A stretch of DNA of 64,000 bases from an uncultured Thalassolituus sp. (GCA_913061435.1 CAJXUK010000003.1:58279-122278); one strand, 5' to 3'. Counted from the stretch's first letter, positions 36,860 through 49,117 are shown. Numbers and translations are program-made. Notes: a model not told the origin generated them from the sequence alone.

Positions 36860-37056
36860 TTATTTTGATGAATTTCCAATATTTAATTTGTTACGAATTC
36901 ATAGTTAATATTAAATATTTAATGAAAACAAAGGCTTGTGGTGGGATTTTGATATTAAAAAAATAGCTTATTTACTGCTATATTGCTTATAATTTGAATC
37001 AGTACGGAAATTTGGCAAAGATTATTATAGCAAATGATCGTTTAATATTATTTTCT

Positions 37057-37072
37057 GTGTACACTTGAGCAC
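37057..37072. promoter_or_regulatory. Second operator-like palindrome upstream of the regulator gene
   Basis: GTGTACA-CT-TGAGCAC has the same 7-2-7 layout as the desC-proximal site, with one perfect half and one half with two mismatches. It lies 47 bp before the regulator start, which suggests autoregulation. Confidence 0.55.
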
Positions 37073-37118
37073 AAAGTAATTGTGATAAAATATAAGCACA
37101 CAAAAAACGGGAAGGGCA

Positions 37119-37802
37119 ATGGTTAGTCAAGTTGATAGAAAGTTAATAACCCGTAAATCCCTAATGGACAGTGCGTTAGCGCTGGTGGCCGAAGGTAATC
37201 ACTATTCCAGTTTAAGTTTGCGAGAAGTCGCTAAGCGCGCCGGTGTGGCGCCAAATGCCTTCTATCGCCACTTTAAAGATTTAGATGAGATGGGGTTGGC
37301 ACTCGCCGATGAATTTGGCTTGTTATTGCGTCTGATTATGCGACAAGCTCGATTACAAGGCTTGGCTGCAGATAGTATGATCTCTGACTCGGTTAACTTT
37401 TATGTGGAGTATGTACAAAAAGAACCGGCGCTGTTTCGCTTTATGGCACAAAGTATTACCGGTGGTTCGCCAGCGATGCGAGAAGCCATGCGCAATGAGC
37501 TTGGGCACTTTGCTAATGAAATGGTAACCGATCTAAATCGTTTAGGGATACTTCCTCATATCAGTGTTACTGATATGAATATGCTGGGGCATTTGGCGAT
37601 TCAAACCGTGTTTGGCAATACGACAGAGATACTGGACTTGCCAGAAAGCAGTGACAATATGATTGAGGCGATTCGTGAACGCTGCACTAAGCAAGTGCGC
37701 TTGATATTTTTGGGTGCTAGCGATTGGAATGTGCAAAGCGAGAAGCAGCAAAAGCTAGAAGATAAGGCCAGTCGCAAAAAGAAAATGTTCAAAATTAAGT
37801 AA
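37119..37802 (+). CDS. desT: TetR-family fatty-acid regulator, FabR/DesT-like
   Basis: 227 residues. The N-terminal HTH (LSLREVAKRAGVAPNAFYRH, about 31-50) and the following FKDLDEMGLALADEFGLLLR and MRQARLQ are very close in pattern to E. coli FabR. FabR and DesT sense the ratio of saturated to unsaturated acyl-CoA and repress unsaturated-lipid genes. It is divergent from desC-desB across a region holding two 7-2-7 operators. A basic tail (KKQ...KASRKKKMFKIK) is extra. FabR and DesT cannot be told apart by sequence alone; the context favours DesT. Confidence 0.82.
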   Translation: MVSQVDRKLITRKSLMDSALALVAEGNHYSSLSLREVAKRAGVAPNAFYRHFKDLDEMGLALADEFGLLLRLIMRQARLQGLAADSMISDSVNFYVEYVQKEPALFRFMAQSITGGSPAMREAMRNELGHFANEMVTDLNRLGILPHISVTDMNMLGHLAIQTVFGNTTEILDLPESSDNMIEAIRERCTKQVRLIFLGASDWNVQSEKQQKLEDKASRKKKMFKIK

Positions 37803-37843
37803 ATAAAAAGCCGCTAGGCATAGCCATAATTGTATATGGTTAG

Positions 37844-39127
37844 TTATGAATTTTTCGCTTCAATCCACTGCGCCATATACTGAGTGCTTTTCATCGAATG
37901 ATGGCGCAGCATTAAACCCAAAAAGTTAGATTGCCTCAGTTGTGGCAACTGTTCTAGTTGTCTGTTTAATCGCTCAATCAATTGATCTTGCCAATACGTT
38001 TTATCGTATTGCTGATTCAATAATTCAAATCCCTTCTTTTGATGCGCTTTATAACTTGCTTCATCTTGATAGAGTTTAACTGCTGCGTCGGCAAAGCGAG
38101 CATAAAAACCTGCGTCATCTTGATCATCTTGCTGACCTAAAAAAACGACTTCGCCAGGCCAATTATTATCTTCAAGCAGCATACCTTCGCTGCCTATTTG
38201 AGTCGTGATGCTCACAGTGCCGCAAGTCATCGCATCACTAAACTTACCTTTTATACCGGCACCAAATCGAATCGGTGCTAATAAAATACGCGCACTTTTA
38301 ACGACCAATTGGGCATCATCCGCCCACCCTTTAACCAAAAAACCTTGTTTGGGGTTATGCAGCTGTGTGGCTTTTGGTGGTGGATAAGCACCGTAAATAT
38401 GCATTTCAGCTTTGGGTAATTGCTTGCGAACAAGTGGCCAAATATGCTGCTTCAATTGCAGTACTGCATCCCAGTTTGGGGCGTGGCGAAAATTACCAAT
38501 GCTAATGAAGTGGGCTCTTTCATCAAAGCTGGGCAGAGCTTTTGTATGAGATTCAGATAACGTAGGCAGCATAAATGGCAAATACATTAACTGCTGCTTT
38601 GGCACTTGGAAGTGCTCAATTAACAGATTAACTTCTACCGGAGAAATCATTAAGGTTAGGTCGCTGCGGAAAATAGCAGCAACTTCTCGAATGGCTAAAT
38701 CACTGTGTAAATACTGGGCTATCTGAGCTTGATTAGACAGATCAAGCTCATAGCCTTTTTTTACCGCTGTTTGGCGAGCTTCGCGCAGACTGTGTAAATC
38801 TTCGGTATTAAGAACCCGCATGGCACTTGGGCAAAACTTTTCGACACGCCAGCCAAATTGCTCTTCCATCATAAAGCGATCAAAGATCACTAAATCAGGG
38901 CTTAGCTCGTTGACGAATGTATCAAAACTCGAATTATTAAGTTCTATGCTTTGGCGCGTTATGCCAATTGATTGTAAATCAACCGCGTGATCACTGTGTT
39001 GGGCAGGACTGGCAAAGGTAATATTCCAACCTTGCTCTTTCATCGCCATGATTAATTGCATCATACGGCTACCGGCGGCAGATGAATTTGGCTCTGGCCA
39101 AACATAGCCAATGATCAACACGTGCAT
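37844..39127 (-). CDS. Glycosyltransferase, GT-B fold
   Basis: 427 residues. It starts MHVLIIGYVWPEPNSSAAGS with the N-terminal Rossmann-like half. The C-terminal half has FISIGNFRHAPNWDAVLQLK, HIYGAYPPP, VKGWADDAQLV, and then LAPIRFGAGIKGKFSDAMTCG with the GT4-like sugar-nucleotide pocket. Its substrate is unknown and no polysaccharide cluster surrounds it. The start at 39127 is preferred to 39157 because the family begins at the first beta strand. Confidence 0.8.
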   Translation of the reverse strand: MHVLIIGYVWPEPNSSAAGSRMMQLIMAMKEQGWNITFASPAQHSDHAVDLQSIGITRQSIELNNSSFDTFVNELSPDLVIFDRFMMEEQFGWRVEKFCPSAMRVLNTEDLHSLREARQTAVKKGYELDLSNQAQIAQYLHSDLAIREVAAIFRSDLTLMISPVEVNLLIEHFQVPKQQLMYLPFMLPTLSESHTKALPSFDERAHFISIGNFRHAPNWDAVLQLKQHIWPLVRKQLPKAEMHIYGAYPPPKATQLHNPKQGFLVKGWADDAQLVVKSARILLAPIRFGAGIKGKFSDAMTCGTVSITTQIGSEGMLLEDNNWPGEVVFLGQQDDQDDAGFYARFADAAVKLYQDEASYKAHQKKGFELLNQQYDKTYWQDQLIERLNRQLEQLPQLRQSNFLGLMLRHHSMKSTQYMAQWIEAKNS

Positions 39128-39191
39128 GGTCGTACTCACAAAATTACAAGCGGGCATAATACAAGTTTAGGTACTTTTTAACCAATATTAA

Positions 39192-40931
<1,740 letters not shown>

Positions 40932-41006
40932 CAAATAAATTTACACAGCATGCCGCGTTGATCGTTTTGAGTATCCGCGGCTTATAAGATTAAAATACGG
41001 AATTAA

Positions 41007-42320
<1,314 letters not shown>

Positions 42321-42345
42321 GCTTGTAAGCTGAAAGCAGATTTCT

Positions 42346-42398
42346 AAAAAAGGAAGACGGATTTTTATTACGGTAAAAACCCGCTTCCTTTTTTTTTG
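42346..42398 (+). terminator. Terminator after eno
   Basis: Outer arms AAAAAGGAAG and CTTCCTTTTT enclose a bulged inner stem (CGG...CCG), with a run of nine T. The loop is large, but the A/T flanks and position fit a terminator. Confidence 0.75.
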
Positions 42399-42445
42399 CT
42401 TACCTGCTATCACTCTTTTTAACAAAAATTAATTATGAGATCGAC

Positions 42446-42736
42446 GTGGCTATGAAATGGATTTTACCCTTATCAGTACCCGTTTTATTAGCGCTGGTTA
42501 TACTGTATCGACTATTGTTCGATGATACCGGCTGGGTTGCTAGCTGGCAGTTAGAAACTCAAATGGAAGAGATCGATCAAGATATTGTCGCACAACAAGC
42601 CCGTAATAATTGGTTAAGAGCAGAAGTTGAAAACTTGCGTCAAAGTGACGACCTCATTGAAGAAAAAGCACGTGAAGATTTAGGCTTTATAGGTGAAGAC
42701 GAAAGCTTTTATTTAATACTCGATAAGTCTAAGTGA
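42446..42736 (+). CDS. ftsB: Cell division protein FtsB
   Basis: 96 residues: one N-terminal membrane helix (4-25), then a coiled coil (ETQMEEIDQDIVAQQARNNW...) and the family end EEKAREDLGFIGEDESFYLI. FtsB forms a complex with FtsQ and FtsL that activates septal wall synthesis by FtsWI. The start is GTG 42446 (GAG eight bases upstream) or ATG 42452. Its stop overlaps the ispD start by one base. Confidence 0.93.
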   Translation: MAMKWILPLSVPVLLALVILYRLLFDDTGWVASWQLETQMEEIDQDIVAQQARNNWLRAEVENLRQSDDLIEEKAREDLGFIGEDESFYLILDKSK

Positions 42737-43530
42737 TGCCTGTGACGATTGATAAAGATCCATCAAAAACTTGGTTGGTTTTGCCCGCTGCTGGCATAGG
42801 CTCACGCATGCTGGCCGATCGTCCTAAACAATATTTAGAAATGACGGTGAAGGATATCACTAAAACCGTTATTGAATTTACGCTTGATCACTTATTGGCA
42901 TATTCTGGGGTTTCGGCTTTTCATAAAATTATAGTGGTTGTTACTAAGGGTGATCCTTATTGGCAAGAAATCAGCTTGGCTCGTGGTTATGATAAAGACG
43001 ATCGTATAGTGGTGGTTGATGGTGGCAGCGAACGCTGTTATTCAGTATTAAATGCTTTATTAGCGATCAAAGAACTCGATGATTCTATGCATAGCTGGGT
43101 AGCAGTGCATGACGTTGCGCGCCCGTGTTTGTCTTATGCAGATTTAGATAATTTATTGTTAGCGCTACACAATTATACCGACGGTGGTATTTTAGCAACC
43201 CCTGTGCGCGATACTATGAAGCGCGGAGTGATAGATAATGATTCTGCTGCAAGCAAAATTGAACACGCTAATATAGATCATTCTTATATCGATCATACGG
43301 TAGATCGTGATCAACTTTGGCATGCCTTAACACCACAGATGTTTCCTTTGCATTCGCTATTAAATAATTTACAACAGGCATTGAGCGAAGGCTTTGAAGT
43401 TACGGATGAAGCATCAGCAATGGAGTTTGTTGGGGCAAAACCTAAGTTAGTAAACGGGCGCAGTGACAACTTAAAAATTACGCGCCCAGAAGATTTAAAA
43501 TTGGCTGAGTTTTATTTGAATAGTTTTTGA
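42736..43530 (+). CDS. ispD: 2-C-methyl-D-erythritol 4-phosphate cytidylyltransferase
   Basis: 264 residues. The nucleotide motif is PAAGIGSRMLADRPKQYL (18-35), followed by VVDGGSERCYSVLNAL, VAVHDVARPCL, RDQLWHALTPQMF and VNGRSDNLKITRPEDLKLAE. It makes CDP-ME from MEP and CTP in the non-mevalonate isoprenoid pathway. The ATG at 42736 overlaps the ftsB stop. Two short insertions (VKDITK, and HANIDHSYIDHTVD near 176) make it longer than E. coli IspD (236 residues). Confidence 0.93.
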   Translation: MPVTIDKDPSKTWLVLPAAGIGSRMLADRPKQYLEMTVKDITKTVIEFTLDHLLAYSGVSAFHKIIVVVTKGDPYWQEISLARGYDKDDRIVVVDGGSERCYSVLNALLAIKELDDSMHSWVAVHDVARPCLSYADLDNLLLALHNYTDGGILATPVRDTMKRGVIDNDSAASKIEHANIDHSYIDHTVDRDQLWHALTPQMFPLHSLLNNLQQALSEGFEVTDEASAMEFVGAKPKLVNGRSDNLKITRPEDLKLAEFYLNSF

Positions 43531-43564
43531 AGGCAAAAGCATTGACGGTTTTGGTTACTAAATC

Positions 43565-43697
43565 GCACTGCGCTTGCTATCGCGATTAGGTATGTCCTTT
43601 TACGACTCGCCGTGAATCCATCCTTGGAGGCTCGGAGAACACATCCGTGTGTTCTAACGGTCTTAAACGACATCCCTAATCTCGATACGCGCAGTGC
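43565..43697 (+). repeat. Structured repeat element, copy 1
   Basis: Outer inverted arms (GCACTGCGC...ATTAGG at 43565-43590; reverse complement at 43674-43697) enclose a conserved 28-base segment (43608-43635). After it comes an apical hairpin of 8-bp stem and 4-base loop (AGAACACA-TCCG-TGTGTTCT, 43636-43655), then an ACGG(T/C)CTT tail. Copy 2 lies inverted about 110 bp away. No open frame is supported here. It separates ispD from ispF. Confidence 0.8.
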
Positions 43698-43804
43698 TTA
43701 TCTAGAAATAGCGCTAGAAATTCAACTTGTAGAGTGAGCGTAGAAACGTATTACCGGTATGTGAAGTGCCTAAATAGACGTAGCTAAAGAAAATTTATCA
43801 GTGA

Positions 43805-43906
43805 AACATGAGTGTGTTGAACTCAAGGCCGTCCTCGGGAGGGATCCCGAGGCCGAGTCTACAGGGATGTATTTACGACGTGCCGCAGAGTTCGATACCT
43901 CATGTT
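43805..43906 (-). repeat. Structured repeat element, copy 2 (inverted)
   Basis: Read on the minus strand, the 28-base segment (43880-43853) matches copy 1 at 22 of 28 positions. The apical hairpin is again an 8-bp stem with a 4-base loop (CCTCGGGA-TCCC-TCCCGAGG, 43833-43852), but its stem sequence is unrelated to copy 1. Outer arms AACATGAG / CTCATGTT (43805-43812, 43899-43906) and GAACTC / GAGTTC also differ from copy 1. Confidence 0.8.
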
Positions 43907-43947
43907 GAACAAAGCAGATTTAGAGCTTTAAAATTGAGAGTAAAAGT

Positions 43948-44424
43948 ATGCGTATTGGTCATGGTTTTGATGTACATAAATTTGGTGAGGGTGACTTTAT
44001 AACCTTAGGTGGCGTTAAGATCCCTTATAGCCAAGGTTTAATCGCCCACTCTGATGGCGATGTCGCTTTGCATGCATTATCCGATGCGTTACTGGGCGCT
44101 TGTGCACTTGGCGATATTGGCAAGCACTTCCCAGATACCGATGATGAATTTGCTGGGGCAGACAGTCGCGGTTTATTGCGCCATGTGATGACGCTAGTAA
44201 CCGAGCAAGGTTATAAAATTGGCAATGTTGATGTCACCATAATTGCCCAAGCGCCTAAAATGGCACCGCACATAGAAATGATGCGTAATTTAATTGCAGA
44301 AGATCTTAATTGCAGTATCAATCAAGTCAATGTAAAAGCAACCACCACCGAAAAGTTAGGTTTCGAAGGCCGCAAAGAAGGCATCTCCGTACACGCCGTT
44401 GCTTTATTAATAGACAGAACATAG
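43948..44424 (+). CDS. ispF: 2-C-methyl-D-erythritol 2,4-cyclodiphosphate synthase
   Basis: 158 residues. Metal site GFDVHKF (Asp8, His10), [18 protein letters not shown], the [11 protein letters not shown] loop, and the ending [20 protein letters not shown]. It forms the cyclic diphosphate from CDP-ME-2P. ispF normally adjoins ispD; here about 400 bp with two repeats lies between. GAGAG precedes the ATG. It ends 9 bp before truD. Confidence 0.96.
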   Translation: MRIGHGFDVHKFGEGDFITLGGVKIPYSQGLIAHSDGDVALHALSDALLGACALGDIGKHFPDTDDEFAGADSRGLLRHVMTLVTEQGYKIGNVDVTIIAQAPKMAPHIEMMRNLIAEDLNCSINQVNVKATTTEKLGFEGRKEGISVHAVALLIDRT

Positions 44425-44433
44425 AGAAAAATA

Positions 44434-45540
44434 ATGTGGAATTTTGATTGGCCCAAGGCCTATCCTGAAACAAATGCAAAAGGCATTTTAAAACTCAATC
44501 CAGAAGACTTTCAGGTAGATGAAATTCCACTGATGATACCCGCCGGTGAAGGTGAACATATCTACCTTCACATTAAAAAGCGTGAAGTAAATACCCACTG
44601 GGTAGCGCGTTTATTATCAGAAAAATTTAACGTTAAAGAAAACGACGTAAGCTACGCCGGGCAAAAAGACCGTTATGCTGTGACTACCCAATGGTTCAGC
44701 ATCTATGCCCCTAAAATCGATATCACACTCGAAGCACGACCTTTCCCAGAAGAAGATATCGAAATACTGACTCAAACTCGCCACACTAAAAAATTACGCC
44801 GTGGCGATCTAGTGGGTAACCGTTTTAATATCGTATTGCGTGACATTAAATCAGCTGCAGCTGAATCGGTAGAAGACCGTTCTATTGAAACCTTGAAAAC
44901 CGCCATAGAAAACAACCTAGAAGCGATCAAAAAAAATGGTGTACCTAACTATTTTGGTCTGCAACGTTTTGGCCGTGGTGGCGGCAATATGGATCAAGCG
45001 CTTGCCATGTTAACCGGACAGCGCCGCGAAAAGAATCGTCAAAAGAAAAGTATGTATCTGTCAGCGGCTCGTTCTTATATTTTTAACCAAGTAGTCGGCG
45101 CACGGATTGAAAAAGGATTATGGGGGCATTCTTTGGCAGGGGATGTCGATGTTGCAGTGAATGATACAAATACAGCACAAAACGCTACCGCTCCTATGTG
45201 GGGTCGTGGCCGTTTAACCTCAAAAGAAGAAACCCTGCAGTTAGAAAAAGACATCTCCGGGCCGCACCATGAATTGTGCGAAGGCATGGAGCACGCCGGT
45301 TTAAACCAAGAGCGCCGCGACATCGTTTCAAATATCGAAAACATACAATGGCAGTGGCTAGATAATAATGACTTAAATATCAGCTTCGCATTAGCATCGG
45401 GCCACTACGCAACGTCGGTCTTGCAAGAATTTATCAGCGTGACAGAACCCGATCGTTTTGAAGATAAGCTTGAAGGCAAGCCGTTTGTGTATCATGGCAG
45501 CGAAACAAATGACGCTAGTAGTAAAGAAGAGAACAAATAA
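44434..45540 (+). CDS. truD: tRNA pseudouridine13 synthase TruD
   Basis: 368 residues. GILKLNPEDFQVDEIPL is the family N-terminus; catalytic Asp is in YAGQKDRYAVTTQWFSI; NYFGLQRFGRGGGN and the ending FALASGHYATSVLQEF are TruD-specific. It modifies U13 in tRNA-Glu and others. Its last base is the first base of surE, so translation is coupled. The C-terminal TNDASSKEENK extension is low-complexity. Confidence 0.95.
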   Translation: MWNFDWPKAYPETNAKGILKLNPEDFQVDEIPLMIPAGEGEHIYLHIKKREVNTHWVARLLSEKFNVKENDVSYAGQKDRYAVTTQWFSIYAPKIDITLEARPFPEEDIEILTQTRHTKKLRRGDLVGNRFNIVLRDIKSAAAESVEDRSIETLKTAIENNLEAIKKNGVPNYFGLQRFGRGGGNMDQALAMLTGQRREKNRQKKSMYLSAARSYIFNQVVGARIEKGLWGHSLAGDVDVAVNDTNTAQNATAPMWGRGRLTSKEETLQLEKDISGPHHELCEGMEHAGLNQERRDIVSNIENIQWQWLDNNDLNISFALASGHYATSVLQEFISVTEPDRFEDKLEGKPFVYHGSETNDASSKEENK

Positions 45541-46289
45541 TGGCCTTTCTATTATCCAATGACGACGGTGCGCATGCGCCAGGGCTTGCACAACTAGCTA
45601 AAGCATTAACCGAAGCAGGATATCAACATCATGTGATTGCGCCCGATCGCGACCGCAGTGGCGTATCGAACTCATTAACCTTAGATAGACCTTTACACCC
45701 ACTGTATTTAGATAACGGTTTTATTGCCATCAACGGCACACCAACCGATTGTGTGCACCTTGGGTTAAATGCTCTTTATCGTGGTGAAGACTATCAAATT
45801 GACAGGGTTATCGCAGGTATTAACTCAGGTGCAAACCTGGGTGATGATGTGATCTATTCGGGAACGGTTGCCGCGGCGATGGAAGGGCGTTTTTTAGACC
45901 GAGCGCCAATTGCTATTTCTTTGGTCGGTAAAACACATTTCGCTACGGCAGCAAAAGTTTTGGTGAACTTATTGCCGCAAATACAAGCGATTCAATTCCC
46001 ATCGCGAACCATCATTAATATCAATGTTCCTGATGTACCTTATGAACAGCTAGCAGGTTTTGAAATCACTCGTTTAGGACATAGAGCGCGCTCTGATAAT
46101 CCGGTATTAACAACTAACCCGCGTGGCAAAGAGTGTTATTGGATTTCCGCAGCAGGAGAAGGTGCAGACGCCGGTGAAGGCACCGATTTTCACGCAATTG
46201 CTCAAGGAAAGGTGAGTATTACACCAATTCAAGCAGATATGACCTACGGAAATGCATTAGAATACTTATCTCAGCTAACAAGCATTTAA
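45540..46289 (+). CDS. surE: 5'/3'-nucleotidase SurE
   Basis: 249 residues, starting MAFLLSNDDGAHAPGLAQLA with the metal-binding NDD, followed by DRSGVSNSLTLDRPL, GTPTDCVHLGL and SGANLGDDVIYSGTVAAAMEG. It is a stationary-phase nucleoside monophosphate phosphatase. In the order truD-surE-pcm-nlpD-rpoS it is part of the stationary-phase survival group. The ATG overlaps the truD stop. Confidence 0.95.
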   Translation: MAFLLSNDDGAHAPGLAQLAKALTEAGYQHHVIAPDRDRSGVSNSLTLDRPLHPLYLDNGFIAINGTPTDCVHLGLNALYRGEDYQIDRVIAGINSGANLGDDVIYSGTVAAAMEGRFLDRAPIAISLVGKTHFATAAKVLVNLLPQIQAIQFPSRTIININVPDVPYEQLAGFEITRLGHRARSDNPVLTTNPRGKECYWISAAGEGADAGEGTDFHAIAQGKVSITPIQADMTYGNALEYLSQLTSI

Positions 46290-46318
46290 CGCTTGAGTAA
46301 ATTTACAAGGATTTGCGG

Positions 46319-46984
46319 GTGAATGATCAACAATTAAGCGGTATTGGGATGACCTCTCAACGAACTCGCAATCGTTTAGTCGAGCGTTTGCGCGATCGCG
46401 GCATTGAAAATCAACAAGTGCTGGACGTGATAGCATCCACGCCTCGTCATATTTTTATTGATGAAGCGTTAGCTCACCGTGCCTACGAAGACAGCTCATT
46501 ACCCATAGGTAATGGGCAAACCATCAGTCAGCCCTACATCGTTGCTAAGATGACAGAGTTATTACTGGCTGCAGGGCCATTAAACAATGTTCTAGAAATA
46601 GGCACAGGTTCTGGCTATCAAACGGCTATATTAGCGCCCTTGGTGAAAAAACTGAGCAGTGTTGAAAGAATAGAACCTTTATATCTCAAAGCTCGAGAAC
46701 GGATAAAGCAATTAAAACTCAACAATGTGAGATTTAAACTATCAGACGGGCACTGGGGTTGGCCCCAGCAAGGGCCATACGATGGCATTATTGCAGCAGC
46801 GGCACCCGAACAAATACCACAAGGTTTATTGGATCAAATGAGCGATGGTGGCCGCATGATTCTACCTGTTGGGGGAGAGCAGCAGTCCCTCATATTAGTA
46901 ACTCGCCAAGGTAATTACTGGCAAAAAACAGTATTAGAAGACGTTAAATTTGTGCCATTTTTAAGTGGTATTAAAAACAATTAA
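46319..46984 (+). CDS. pcm: Protein-L-isoaspartate O-methyltransferase
   Basis: 221 residues. [20 protein letters not shown], the SAM loop [15 protein letters not shown] and [20 protein letters not shown] match PCMT. It repairs isoaspartyl damage in ageing proteins. The GTG at 46319 has an AAGGA box seven bases upstream, so the TTG at 46313 was rejected. It follows surE by 29 bp and ends in a terminator. Confidence 0.94.
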   Translation: MNDQQLSGIGMTSQRTRNRLVERLRDRGIENQQVLDVIASTPRHIFIDEALAHRAYEDSSLPIGNGQTISQPYIVAKMTELLLAAGPLNNVLEIGTGSGYQTAILAPLVKKLSSVERIEPLYLKARERIKQLKLNNVRFKLSDGHWGWPQQGPYDGIIAAAAPEQIPQGLLDQMSDGGRMILPVGGEQQSLILVTRQGNYWQKTVLEDVKFVPFLSGIKNN

Positions 46985-47021
46985 TTACTGATACATCATT
47001 GTGACTGCTTATAGCGTCATA

Positions 47022-47048
47022 AAACCTGCTTTAGCAGGTTTTTTTTTA
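47022..47048 (+). terminator. Terminator after pcm
   Basis: AAACCTGCT / AGCAGGTTT stem with a TT loop extension and a T-run of eight. Confidence 0.9.
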
Positions 47049-47113
47049 CTAAATTAGTTTAAAAACACCTTAATAAGATACAAATATCTTGTTATCAATT
47101 AAAAGGAAATCAT

Positions 47114-48019
47114 GTGAAATACCTTGGCGTATATGTAAAAGGCATGGCTATGGGCTGCGCAGATGTTATTCCAGGCGTCTCAGGTGGCACCATTGCCTTT
47201 ATTACCGGGATTTATACAGAACTGTTGGAATCCATTAAATCGGTCAATCTAAACACTGTTAAAACACTTTTCACCCAAGGCCCAAAAGCAGCTTGGCAAT
47301 CGATTAATGGCACTTTTTTAATTACCTTGCTTGCTGGAATTTTAACCGCCATTTTAAGCTTGGCTAAAGTAATCCATTACCTATTAGACACCCAAGCGAT
47401 CTTAGTTTGGTCTTTCTTTTTTGGCTTAATACTGGCCTCTAGTATCCATATGGCAAAACAAATCACACAGTGGAAAATCACCACTAATTTAGCGCTAATA
47501 ATAGGTATACTCATCGCCGCTTTCATCAGCCTTGCTAGCCCAACCAGCATAGAGGCCAGTTATATCAATATCTTTATAGCAGGCAGTATTGCAATTTGTG
47601 CGATGATTTTACCCGGTATTTCCGGCAGCTTTATCTTATTGCTCATGGGCCTTTATGGGCCAGTTTTAGCAGCCATCAAAGGTTTTCAGCTTGATATTAT
47701 GACGGTATTTGCAGCGGGTGCAGTGATTGGATTAATGTTATTTTCACGGGTATTAAGTTGGCTTTTAGCCCATTACAAGGATCTTATGTTCAGCCTATTG
47801 ACAGGTTTTATGCTGGGCGCACTGTTAAAAGTATGGCCTTGGAAAGAAATTATTAGCGTTCGTTTAAACAGTAAAGGGGTCGAAGTGCCTTTTCAAGAGA
47901 TGGTTCGCTTGCCGCAATGGGCAAATAATGATCAGATTGAAGCCGCTTTAGTCGCTGCAATTGTCGGTTTTGCCTGTGTACTTTTGTTAGAAAAAGTATC
48001 TAACCGCTTAGAAAACTAG
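47114..48019 (+). CDS. DUF368 (PopT-type) membrane protein
   Basis: 301 residues with eight or so membrane helices. CADVIPGVSGGTIAFITGIY near residue 15 and the second half-repeat AMILPGISGSFILLLMGLYG near residue 160 are the DUF368 marks. Recent genetic work on DUF368 and DedA proteins assigns them to recycling of undecaprenyl phosphate across the inner membrane; the assignment here is by family. The start is GTG with an AAGGA site. It is inserted between pcm and nlpD. Confidence 0.85.
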   Translation: MKYLGVYVKGMAMGCADVIPGVSGGTIAFITGIYTELLESIKSVNLNTVKTLFTQGPKAAWQSINGTFLITLLAGILTAILSLAKVIHYLLDTQAILVWSFFFGLILASSIHMAKQITQWKITTNLALIIGILIAAFISLASPTSIEASYINIFIAGSIAICAMILPGISGSFILLLMGLYGPVLAAIKGFQLDIMTVFAAGAVIGLMLFSRVLSWLLAHYKDLMFSLLTGFMLGALLKVWPWKEIISVRLNSKGVEVPFQEMVRLPQWANNDQIEAALVAAIVGFACVLLLEKVSNRLEN

Positions 48020-48283
48020 AATAATAGACAAAATAAAGTCTCTTTAGCAGTTGCCATTAGTTTGAGCGAACTTGACTAAAGAGACAAATATTTCATAAAT
48101 AAGCGACTGATCTTTCAAATTTATGTGAAAGGTAGCAAATTTAAATTTTTATTTAATAATTTTTTAGATTCTTTTGTTATTAAATTTTATTTTTATATTC
48201 TTATAAGTTCAGATATTGTCGGTCTCAGTAAAAGGCGTATTGCTGTTATGTATGTGTGTCAAAAAAACAACAGTCGAAAGCAA

Positions 48284-49051
48284 ATGTTTCAAATCGTTAA
48301 TTTTCTACTCATCCTTGTATTTAGTGTAGGAATGACAGGTTGTATCAATAGTCGAGAATTTATATCAACTGAAGAGAAGTTCAGTAAAAGTCAAAAGGTG
48401 ACGGGTTTTCATGTAGTGGAAAAAGGCGACACATTATTTTCTATAGCATGGACTTACGGTTGGGATTACAAGCAGTTAGCAAACGCTAACTCTATTGCTA
48501 AGCCTTACACCATTTATGCTGGACAAAAAATTGACATCACCAATCCGGGCTCCTATAAAAGTTCGACTAAAGTACCAAGTGTCGGAAAATCGACGAAAGT
48601 CACAAAGAACAAGAAAAGTCCTACCAGCAGCCCTAGACAAACCAAGCAAACCGCCTCAACTAAACCATCGTTAAGTAATAACTATCAGTGGAAATGGCCT
48701 GCAAACGGCACCGTAATTGATAAATTCTCTACTAAAAAGCCAGTCAATAAGGGTATTGATATCGCCGGAAAAAAAGGCGAATCTGTATTTGCAACTGCGG
48801 CAGGGGAAGTCGTTTATGCAGGTAAGGGGCTTCGTGGTTATGGTAATTTAGTCATCATAAAACACGACGAATCATTCTTAAGTGCATACGCTCATACAAG
48901 CCGTATTTTGGTCCGCGAAAAAGAAAAGATTAAAGCGGGGCAAATAATTGCCGAAATAGGTTCTACTGGAACAAACAAAGTAAAACTTCACTTTGAGATC
49001 CGCCGAAACGGCAGACCAGTAGACCCCCTTCGTTATTTACCCAAAAGGTGA
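48284..49051 (+). CDS. nlpD: Murein hydrolase activator NlpD
   Basis: 255 residues. Lipoprotein signal with lipobox VGMTGC, a LysM domain (VVEKGDTLFSIAWTYGWDYK), a basic/serine-rich linker and a LytM domain. The LytM domain starts NKGIDIAGKKG, with Asn where an active M23 peptidase has the zinc His, as in E. coli NlpD. NlpD activates the amidase AmiC at the septum. The frame is open to 48125, but a start at 48284 gives a normal lipoprotein signal. The next gene is rpoS. Confidence 0.88.
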   Translation: MFQIVNFLLILVFSVGMTGCINSREFISTEEKFSKSQKVTGFHVVEKGDTLFSIAWTYGWDYKQLANANSIAKPYTIYAGQKIDITNPGSYKSSTKVPSVGKSTKVTKNKKSPTSSPRQTKQTASTKPSLSNNYQWKWPANGTVIDKFSTKKPVNKGIDIAGKKGESVFATAAGEVVYAGKGLRGYGNLVIIKHDESFLSAYAHTSRILVREKEKIKAGQIIAEIGSTGTNKVKLHFEIRRNGRPVDPLRYLPKR

Positions 49052-49117
49052 TGACTGGGAGGATAAAAATAAATTGAGCATTCTGGTATCAAAATAATTC
49101 AGACAGCAAATACCAGA

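Noticed and set aside
43565..43906. The structured repeats as integron attC sites
   Set aside because: Hairpin with conserved flanks is similar in outline, but no consistent GTTRRRY/RYYYAAC pair is present in both copies and no cassette or integrase is seen.
43808..44002. A 64-residue open frame across repeat copy 2 and into ispF
   Set aside because: Its sequence is the translated repeat and it overlaps ispF in another frame; such frames arise wherever this kind of repeat occurs.
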